14,680 nt of DNA from CAZHTS01 sp964535315 (lineage in GTDB: Bacteria; Chloroflexota; Anaerolineae; Anaerolineales; Anaerolineaceae), in assembly GCA_964535315.1 (NCBI GenBank), contig CAZHTS010000106.1:1-14680 (forward strand). Direction: 5' to 3'. The notes under the pieces are model-generated. The model ran no database searches and was not told the origin of the DNA. It worked only from the letters and a program-made list of their open reading frames with translations. Of the stretch, positions 1 through 4,803 are shown in pieces (the stretch's first letter is position 1; the number at the start of each line of letters is the position of its first letter). The position numbers and the translations under genes are program-made.

Positions 1-177
1 TTCCTTCTAAAGGAAATTATTACGCCGAAAGCACAAGGCGTCAAGCCACAACCGGAAATTGAGGCGGCTATCTCCGGTGTATGGGCGTTCCCCGCAAGCG
101 CGATGCTCTACCCGAGGGGAACCCGTCAGCGCCCCTTTTTTGAGACGGCCCCCCTCACCGGTTTAACTGCGGCGGCT
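1..177. other. Left-edge non-coding stretch with an outward promoter candidate
   Basis: No convincing gene lies here. On the minus strand a -35-like TTGACG (44 to 39) is followed after 17 nt by AATAAT (21 to 16), or after 16 nt by TAATAA, so a promoter could drive a gene lying left of the window. Positions 1-15 form a small hairpin (TTCCTT/AAGGAA). Positions 87-93 and 116-122 form a 7-bp inverted repeat (GTTCCCC/GGGGAAC) downstream of the last gene of the aor operon. It lacks a U-run on the minus strand, so it is not a clear terminator. Promoter assignment is by eye only. Confidence 0.35.
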
Positions 178-558
178 TTATTCCCCCGTTTGTTCGTAGC
201 TGTGATGAATGCCCAGGTCCTTGCTGGCCGTCATCGCTTCCTTCATTTCGTCGATCATCGCCGAGCCCATGCGATATTGGAACGGCCACATGCTGGTCGG
301 GTGGAAGAAGGCCACCCGGTCGCCGTCGGACAGAAGATGCCCCAGGTCGGGTTGCAGCCCGGGCATGGCGCTCAGGTTGCCGTTGATAAAGGTGATGCCG
401 CGCGCTTCGGTGGGCATGTGCAGCCAGGCCAACAGGTCGCGGATGGCGCTGCCCGCCGGAAGGGTGACCTTCAGGTTGGCGAAGCTACCCTGATCGGCGG
501 TCCCGCCGTAACGCGCCAGCCCGCCGTATAACCAGGTGTCGATGCAAATGTCAGTCAT
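178..558 (-). CDS. MoaD/ThiS-like beta-grasp protein without a diglycine tail
   Basis: A 126-residue protein, last in the aor operon. Residues about 5-90 read like the ubiquitin-like MoaD/ThiS fold: a hydrophobic strand, a leucine-rich helix (residues about 39-47), ITFINGN, then LLSDGDRVAFFHP near residues 76-88. A normal sulfur carrier ends right after this strand in Gly-Gly. This one continues for about 38 residues with a WPFQYRMG segment, a Met/Glu-rich helix and a GIHHSYE end, and has no Gly-Gly. It therefore probably cannot be adenylated and thiocarboxylated in the usual way. The start ATG overlaps the 3' end of the preceding moaD by 8 nt and has a strong ribosome site (GGAGG, 8 nt away) inside that gene, so translational coupling is likely. 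A role as scaffold or partner in tungsten cofactor insertion is inference. Confidence 0.75.
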   Translation of the reverse strand: MTDICIDTWLYGGLARYGGTADQGSFANLKVTLPAGSAIRDLLAWLHMPTEARGITFINGNLSAMPGLQPDLGHLLSDGDRVAFFHPTSMWPFQYRMGSAMIDEMKEAMTASKDLGIHHSYEQTGE

Positions 559-802
559 AAGATCCGCCTCCTACGGGAGGAAAAATGCCGATGTCGTCGC
601 CGGCGGACAGCGGCCAGTCCAGTTCCTGGACGATGCCGTTGACAAAGGTGATTTTGATCCATTCATCGGGTAGATGCAACTGGGCCACCACCGTGGCCAA
701 CGTGCTGCCCTCGGGCAATTCGAGTTCAAAGGGAGTGCCCGGCAGTCCGGTGACCGGGGCGTATTGCGCCAGGGTGGCGAAGAGTTTGACACGTACGCGC
801 AT
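551..802 (-). CDS. moaD: MoaD-family sulfur carrier (molybdopterin synthase small subunit type)
   Basis: An 83-residue protein from the ATG at 802 (MRVRVKLFATLAQ...). A GAGG site sits upstream and the stop of the radical SAM gene is 11 nt away. A longer reading from 859 would run back into that gene and is rejected. MoaD donates sulfur to the pterin dithiolene of Moco or its tungsten analogue, through a C-terminal Gly-Gly thiocarboxylate. The family signature is seen in LSAGDDIGIFPPVGGG near the end. The unusual point is that Gly-Gly-Gly is followed by Ser-Tyr-Asp before the stop, so the glycines are not terminal. The codons for these glycines (GGA GGC GGA) also serve as the ribosome site of the next gene. 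Either the tail is trimmed or this carrier works differently. Its place in an AOR operon suggests a dedicated role in making tungstopterin. Confidence 0.85.
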   Translation of the reverse strand: MRVRVKLFATLAQYAPVTGLPGTPFELELPEGSTLATVVAQLHLPDEWIKITFVNGIVQELDWPLSAGDDIGIFPPVGGGSYD

Positions 803-813
803 AATAACCTCGA

Positions 814-2001
814 TTAAGGACAGCGAACGATGTCTTGCGCCCACAGGCAATCGGCGCACGAAGGGTTCCAGCCCCAGCAGCCCTCGTTATTCTTGCGCAG
901 ATCGCAGGTCTCGCGCAGATCGCAATCCGGACAGGAGGGGAAATGGTAGCTGCGCACCGCACTGCGGTAACGCACATAGTCCTCCGACATCCAGATTTCT
1001 GCCAGGGGCTGGCGGTTAACGTTGCCAAACGTGTAGCGCTGCACCTGCTTCTGGCAGCCGTCGATGGCAAAGTAGCTGTAATTGTGCGAGAGGGCGTAAC
1101 ACGGCGATACTTCGCCGTCCCACCCGACCACAATGGCCTTGTCCTGGACGAAGCGGCAGCGCCGTTCGGCGCCCCAGTGCATGCGCGGCAGCTCAACGTT
1201 GGCCCACATCACCCAGGCGTCGGCGCGCAGCGCCCAGCCCGTGGTCTTGAAAGGCTGCACCGGTTCATAGCCGTACAACGTCTCGGCGCGCATATCCTCG
1301 GTGTAGGGCAAGACGTTGCTCACCAGCAGCCGTGAGACGTTCAAACGCGCCGCCAGGCGGGCAAGTTCGTCCAGTTCGGCGGCGTTGCTCTGCATGATGA
1401 CGAATTCGACCCCCACCGATGGGAATACGGCGTGCATCGCGTGTTTGAGTTCGTTTAATTTCTGAATGTTTTCGATCACCTGCGAGAGCATGGCGCCGCG
1501 CACCCCTTCGTACGTCTCGGGCTTGCCGCCGTCGATCGAGATCATCAGGCGGTCGACGCCCAGACGGATGAACTCGGCAGCGATTTCGGGCTTGAGCAAC
1601 AATCCGTTGCTGCCCACGGTGACCGCCAGGTTGCGCCTGCGCATGGCGGCGATCATATCCACCAGCCGCGGGTGGGTCAATGGCTCGCCAAAGCTGGTGA
1701 ACACCACCCGCTCCAGGTTGGGCAGGCCATCCAGGCTGGCAGTGATATTCTGAAAGGTGCTCCAGCGCATCGGTTGCAGCGGGTCGCCCCAGGTGTTGCG
1801 AATACAGGTACGGCATTCCAGGTTACAGGCGGTGGTGGCCTCGACGTACAGTTTGCGGGCGTCCGGCAGGCGCGGGTGCAGGATCAGGTCGCCTTCGCGT
1901 TCATCCAGCCAGAATTCCATTTGCGCCGGCAGGTGACGGCGCTCGAAGAAGTCTTTGGGCAGATCGAGACGATTGTCGGTATTTTGGGTAATTTTCGGCA
2001 T
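814..2001 (-). CDS. Radical SAM maturase of tungsten-cofactor oxidoreductase
   Basis: A 395-residue radical SAM enzyme with the cluster motif CNLECRTC at C59, C63 and C66 (C-x3-C-x2-C). GEP-like (SFGEP, about 124) and GSNGLL (about 150) segments follow, as expected for the SAM barrel. The C-terminal region is Cys-rich (CRFVQD..., SPCYA, then CPDC, C, C, CADC), like the SPASM/twitch domains that hold auxiliary Fe-S clusters. This layout beside an AOR gene matches the family described as tungsten cofactor oxidoreductase radical SAM maturases; the reaction is not established here. Residues about 10-45 (RLDLPKDFFERR... followed by GDLILHPRL) resemble an AbrB/SpoVT beta-hairpin domain in front of the barrel. 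No Shine-Dalgarno is visible before the ATG. Instead a TATAAT sits 6 nt upstream of the ATG, after a strong hairpin. Confidence 0.85.
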   Translation of the reverse strand: MPKITQNTDNRLDLPKDFFERRHLPAQMEFWLDEREGDLILHPRLPDARKLYVEATTACNLECRTCIRNTWGDPLQPMRWSTFQNITASLDGLPNLERVVFTSFGEPLTHPRLVDMIAAMRRRNLAVTVGSNGLLLKPEIAAEFIRLGVDRLMISIDGGKPETYEGVRGAMLSQVIENIQKLNELKHAMHAVFPSVGVEFVIMQSNAAELDELARLAARLNVSRLLVSNVLPYTEDMRAETLYGYEPVQPFKTTGWALRADAWVMWANVELPRMHWGAERRCRFVQDKAIVVGWDGEVSPCYALSHNYSYFAIDGCQKQVQRYTFGNVNRQPLAEIWMSEDYVRYRSAVRSYHFPSCPDCDLRETCDLRKNNEGCWGWNPSCADCLWAQDIVRCP

Positions 2002-2020
2002 GATTTATTATACAAAATAA

Positions 2021-2056
2021 GTTCGTGGCAGGAAAGCTCTCTTCCCTGCCACGAAC
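2021..2056 (-). terminator. Intergenic hairpin between aor and the radical SAM gene
   Basis: A perfect 12-bp inverted repeat (GTTCGTGGCAGG at 2021-2032 against 2045-2056) with a 12-nt loop that can pair further (AAG/CTT). Read on the minus strand, the stem is followed by TTATTTTGTATAAT, a U-rich tail of moderate quality. It may be a partial terminator, or an mRNA stabiliser that sets a higher level of AOR than of its maturase. The TATAAT at 2013 to 2008 may also be a -10 element for the downstream genes, but no good -35 was found. Confidence 0.6.
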
Positions 2057-2066
2057 CACCGATTGT

Positions 2067-3824
2067 TTAGAGTTCGCCGTATACCGAGTCGAGCGCCTCG
2101 TCGGGCACGTCGAACACCTGGTTGTGGGGCGGCAGGGGTTCGGTCTTCATGAACTCGGGGATGCGATCGGCCTGTTTGCCGATCCCGGCCGCCTCGTTGA
2201 AGGCCCGCTCGATCTTGAGGATCTTGCCGCCGTAGGCAACCACGTCGGCCGCCGTCCATTGTGTGCCGAGCACGCCGTTGCATTCCTCGACCATGCCCTC
2301 AAACCCGCTGGCGATATCGAGGATGGGGAAGGCGATGAACAGGCAGTGGCCGCTGGAGTCGATGAAGGCGGTGGTGGCCTGGAAGGCGCGGCTCAGGGCG
2401 GCTTTGCCCTCCGGGCTGAGCGGATCCTGCTTGCCGCTGACGCCCAGGATTTCGGGGCAGATGGTGTAGCCGGCGGTGTGATCGGCGCCCATCGTGGTGG
2501 TGGCGTAGGTGATGCCGATGCCCTTGACGGCGCGCGGCTCGTAAGCCGGCATGGCCTGGCCCTTGACGGTCGGGACGCGCGTCACGCCGTAGGCCCGCCC
2601 GGTGGTCTCAGCCCCGGCGCCCAGGATGCGGCCCTGCGGAGTGCCTTTACCCATCTCGTGCACCAGGTTAATGGCGCCCTTGCTGTCGCCAAAGGGGATC
2701 ACCCCGGCTTCCATCGCCACGGCGAGGGTGGCGCCGGTCTCGATGGTATCCAGGCCGTAGTTGTTGCACAACTCGTTGAGCACGGCCACGTCGTCCAGGT
2801 TATCAATGCCGCAGTCGGCGCCCAACGACCAGGCCGATTCGTACTCGACGCACGAGGTGATCTCGCTGCCGTCGGCGGCGTGGATGGTGTTGGAGCACTG
2901 GATGATACAGCCCGGGCTGCAGGCGTGATTGTACAGTTCTTTGCCGAGGCGTTGTTTATTGGTCTCGAACATGGCCTCACCGGCAATTTTGGCTGCCCCT
3001 TCAAAGCGCCCGCTGGAGAAGTTACGGGTGGGCAGGCCGCCGGCCTCGTTGAGGATATTGACCAGCACCGCCGTGCCGTAGGTGTTCAACCCGCCCTTAG
3101 GCTTGCTGATGGCATGGGTGCGGATGGCTTCGATCATCTTCTTGCGCCCCTGGTCAAACAGCGGCTGGTCGACGATGGCGACGCCCGGCCCGCCCTGGCG
3201 GTTGAGCAGGATGAACTTGACCCGCTTGCTGGCCAACACGGCGCCCAGGCCGCCGCGCCCGGCGTACCGGCTGGCGCGTTTGGCCATATCGTTGAAGACG
3301 ATGCCCGAATTGCCATAACCGTGTTCGCCGGCCATACCCACGCCGGCGACGGAGATGCGCTCGCCGAATCGTTCGTAAACTTTGGGGAAGACTTCCGGCA
3401 GAGGTTTGCCGGTGTATTCGCTGGCGTCAAAGAACTCGATCTTGGGCTTGCCATCGTCCATCGTGATCAGCATACCCCAGTATTTGCTCTTGTCTGCGGG
3501 CTGACCTTCCAGGATCAGCGCTTTAATGCCCATCACCGCCAGGTCGGCCGCCCAGGACGAACCGGCGTTGGCTTCCTTAATCCCGCCGGTGAGGGGCGAT
3601 TTGCCGCCCACCGAGACGCGCGCCGAGGTCGGCGCCGAGGTGCCGGTGACGATACCGGGAGAGAAGACCAGTTTGTTGTTAGGCCCCAGGGGATGGCAGA
3701 GGGGGTCCACTTCCTCGGAGATCAGGGTGGAAGTTACGGCGCGCCCGCCCAGTTGGGTGTAGCTTTCGGGTGCTTCCGTTATGGTGTAACTTTGATCCGT
3801 CATATTGACACGTACGAACAACAT
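2067..3824 (-). CDS. aor: Tungsten-dependent aldehyde:ferredoxin oxidoreductase
   Basis: A 585-residue protein starting at the ATG at 3824, which has a GAGGAGG site 8 nt upstream. A longer in-frame reading to 4046 runs into the leader RNA and is rejected. The family oxidises aldehydes to acids, using a tungsto-bispyranopterin and a [4Fe-4S] cluster with ferredoxin as partner, in the cytoplasm. Length is close to the roughly 600 residues of archaeal AOR. The N-terminal pterin domain shows GPNNKLVFSPG (47-57), SARVSVGGKSPLTGG (67-81) and AGRGGLGAV (188-196). Cluster ligands are C302, C306, C310 and C494, the last in a DSSGHC motif (489-494) matching the DxxGxC pterin/cluster motif. EYES (327-330) and the His of GADHTAGY (H449) fit the active-site Glu and His. 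The spacing C-x3-C-x3-C differs by one residue from the C-x2-C-x3-C of Pyrococcus AOR, suggesting a different subclade. Substrate cannot be told. Confidence 0.93.
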   Translation of the reverse strand: MLFVRVNMTDQSYTITEAPESYTQLGGRAVTSTLISEEVDPLCHPLGPNNKLVFSPGIVTGTSAPTSARVSVGGKSPLTGGIKEANAGSSWAADLAVMGIKALILEGQPADKSKYWGMLITMDDGKPKIEFFDASEYTGKPLPEVFPKVYERFGERISVAGVGMAGEHGYGNSGIVFNDMAKRASRYAGRGGLGAVLASKRVKFILLNRQGGPGVAIVDQPLFDQGRKKMIEAIRTHAISKPKGGLNTYGTAVLVNILNEAGGLPTRNFSSGRFEGAAKIAGEAMFETNKQRLGKELYNHACSPGCIIQCSNTIHAADGSEITSCVEYESAWSLGADCGIDNLDDVAVLNELCNNYGLDTIETGATLAVAMEAGVIPFGDSKGAINLVHEMGKGTPQGRILGAGAETTGRAYGVTRVPTVKGQAMPAYEPRAVKGIGITYATTTMGADHTAGYTICPEILGVSGKQDPLSPEGKAALSRAFQATTAFIDSSGHCLFIAFPILDIASGFEGMVEECNGVLGTQWTAADVVAYGGKILKIERAFNEAAGIGKQADRIPEFMKTEPLPPHNQVFDVPDEALDSVYGEL

Positions 3825-3938
3825 CTTAAGCCTCCTCGCTTTTTTTGAATTTAGAAAAGGTAGTGTACAGATTGGAAAACGCTGACGTACATGGGTTACC
3901 GGCCACCTCCTGGGGGAACCTGCATGCTGATCCCCGGC

Positions 3939-4082
3939 AAACAAAAATGCGCACGAAAGGACACAAAGATCCGCACCGGCAGATCGGGTGTCCTCCTTTG
4001 CGCACTGGCGGGCGATGGAAATTGCTTCCCATGCCGTATCGTTCACCTATCCGCGAGGGAGTCAGTGAATCGGAGGGGGTGG
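3939..4082 (-). promoter_or_regulatory. Tandem leader RNA, copy 1 (candidate moco/tuco riboswitch)
   Basis: Minus-strand structured RNA nearest to aor. Visible helices (plus-strand positions) are: TTCAC/GTGAA (4065-4069 with 4042-4046); an 18-nt hairpin ATGGGA-loop-TTCCAT (4015-4032); a long 3' hairpin with stem AGTGCGCA/TGCGCATT and an inner GGACAC/GTGTCC; and a possible closing pair CCUCC (4076-4072) with GGAGG (3996-3992). The 3' hairpin is followed by TTTTTGTTT (3947-3939), as in an intrinsic terminator. Assignment to the moco RNA family rests on position upstream of a tungstopterin enzyme and on helix layout, not on a covariance search. It could be an undescribed RNA class. Confidence 0.7.
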
Positions 4083-4097
4083 GGCAATGTGGGATGA

Positions 4098-4144
4098 AAT
4101 CCCTGTGAGGGCAGGCTCCTGCACAGCCAACAGAAACAGGGATT
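4098..4144 (-). other. Hairpin between the two leader RNA copies
   Basis: A perfect 8-bp inverted repeat (AATCCCTG at 4098-4105 with CAGGGATT at 4137-4144) encloses a smaller stem GCAGG/CCTGC at 4111-4122. There is no U-run on the minus strand, so it is not a standard terminator. It may act as a spacer that keeps the two RNA elements from misfolding with each other. Function is unknown. Confidence 0.45.
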
Positions 4145-4197
4145 CCGGTTGCGAGGAGCGCCTCCTTTCGTGGCGAGAGCAAAACGGACGGGTAGTT

Positions 4198-4344
4198 AAA
4201 AACAAAATGCGCACGGCAGAACACCACAGGCCCCTGATACAGGCCGGAAGTGTCCTCCTTTGCGCACTGGCGGGCAATGAGAATTGCTCCTCATGCCGTA
4301 TCGTTCGCTTATCCACGTGGGAATCGGCGAATCGGAGGAAAGTG
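4198..4344 (-). promoter_or_regulatory. Tandem leader RNA, copy 2 (candidate moco/tuco riboswitch)
   Basis: The promoter-proximal copy of the same element. A 26-nt block (4250-4275) is identical to 3988-4013 in copy 1, while stems and loops elsewhere differ. Helices are TTCGC/GCGAA (4327-4331 with 4304-4308), an 18-nt hairpin at 4277-4294 with the same AGCAAT loop, a 3' hairpin with stem AGTGCGCA/TGCGCATT and an inner GGACAC/GTGTTC, and CCUCC (4338-4334) able to pair with GGAGG (4258-4254). The tail is TTTTGTTTTT (4207-4198). Base changes between the copies keep pairing, which shows the RNA acts on the minus strand or at least that the structure is kept. Confidence 0.72.
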
Positions 4345-4369
4345 AGGCGGATAACCACCTTTGTCTTCA

Positions 4370-4398
4370 ATTATAGGGAAGGCAAGCGGGTTTGTCAA
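4370..4398 (-). promoter_or_regulatory. Promoter of the aor operon
   Basis: Perfect consensus on the minus strand: TTGACA at 4398 to 4393, a 17-nt spacer, and TATAAT at 4375 to 4370. The expected start is near 4363, about 20 nt before leader RNA copy 2. A full consensus promoter suggests strong basal transcription, with control left to the leader RNA. Confidence 0.85.
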
Positions 4399-4414
4399 TT
4401 CTTTTGCGCGCATC

Positions 4415-4444
4415 TTGACAATCCTGCCCGATTTGCGGTAAGAT
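4415..4444 (+). promoter_or_regulatory. Promoter of the T-box/pheST unit
   Basis: TTGACA at 4415-4420, an 18-nt spacer, and TAAGAT at 4439-4444. The expected start is near 4451, just before stem I of the T-box. The -35 box is 16 bp from the -35 box of the divergent aor promoter. Confidence 0.75.
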
Positions 4445-4465
4445 GAATTTGTATTGATATCATAA

Positions 4466-4747
4466 AAGGCTGTGACGGAGAAAAGTAAGCCGGTTGGAAA
4501 TGACAGGGAAGTGGGTGCGTAGACTGAGACGCCCACCCAGGAAAGACCGGTTGAAGTTCGCTCCCGAGCCGTTCAGGGGAACGCCCTGCCGGGCCAGTAG
4601 TCTGAACCGCATTGCCAGCGTTATCCCGGCAAACCAATCGCCAGAGTCTTTTCAGACCGCGGCCGTTGGGTAGAGTGGGCTGCTCGTGCAGCCAATGAGG
4701 GTGGTACCGCGGTCTCCCCGTCCCTGGTCGGGCGGGTTCTTTTTTTT
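4466..4747 (+). promoter_or_regulatory. T-box leader, phenylalanine-specific
   Basis: A tRNA-sensing leader. Uncharged tRNA-Phe pairs with the specifier codon and with the T-box bulge to let transcription proceed. Stem I runs from about 4466 to 4572: base GGCT/AGCC, helix CCGGTT/GACCGG, a specifier loop with AAGTAAG on the 5' side and GAAGTTC on the 3' side. UUC at 4557-4559 is the Phe codon. A GGCTGC/GCAGCC hairpin at 4678-4693 fits stem III. The T-box motif AGGGTGGTACCGCG is at 4698-4711. The antiterminator can form from AGGG (4698-4701) with CCCT (4722-4725) and GCGG with CCGT, leaving the TGGTACC bulge to bind the tRNA end. In addition AGACCGCGG (4654-4662) is fully complementary to CCGCGGTCT (4707-4715). 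The specifier agrees with the downstream pheS and pheT. Confidence 0.93.
4717..4747 (+). terminator. T-box intrinsic terminator
   Basis: Stem CCCGTCC (4717-4723) with GGGCGGG (4730-4736), a 6-nt loop, then TTCTTTTTTTT (4737-4747). The left arm overlaps the 3' strand of the antiterminator, so the two folds exclude each other, as expected for a transcriptional T-box. Confidence 0.9.
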
Positions 4748-4803
4748 AACAGCGGGCGGCGCCCGTGCGCCGCCCTTCAATCAGCTCTCTTACAGAGGTG
4801 TCT

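Larger units (their letters stand above)
3825..4363 (-). promoter_or_regulatory. Long 5' leader of the aor operon
   Basis: About 540 nt of minus-strand RNA lie between the inferred transcription start (near 4363) and the aor ATG. No gene is seen on either strand. The leader holds two copies of one structured element (4198-4344 and 3939-4082), a separate hairpin between them (4098-4144), and a final stretch (3825-3938). The final stretch has a GGGGA/TCCCC hairpin near 3917-3937 and then AT-rich sequence up to the ribosome site. Short open frames here are interrupted readings of the RNA elements. Confidence 0.75.

Noticed and set aside
803..859. A 19-residue N-terminal extension of MoaD
   Set aside because: It would overlap the end of the radical SAM gene in another frame; the ATG at 802 starts the canonical first beta strand and has a GAGG site.
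2025..3848. A long plus-strand open frame (607 codons) opposite aor
   Set aside because: It is antisense to a clearly recognised AOR; GC-rich codon bias opens the opposite frame, and its protein is low-complexity Gly/Ala/Asp/His-rich sequence with no family signature.
3825..4046. A 74-residue N-terminal extension of AOR
   Set aside because: The ATG at 3824 has a GAGGAGG site and begins the family's normal N-terminus, while the extension is translated leader RNA.
3939..4344. The direct repeat read as a mobile element or CRISPR-like array
   Set aside because: Only two copies, about 145 nt each, with diverged stems that keep pairing and a functional position in a leader; no transposase gene, spacers or target duplications.
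3845..4446. Short open frames on both strands in the aor leader
   Set aside because: They cross the tandem RNA elements, promoters or T-box leader, differ between the two RNA copies, and show no protein similarity; the compensatory base changes favour RNA rather than coding function.
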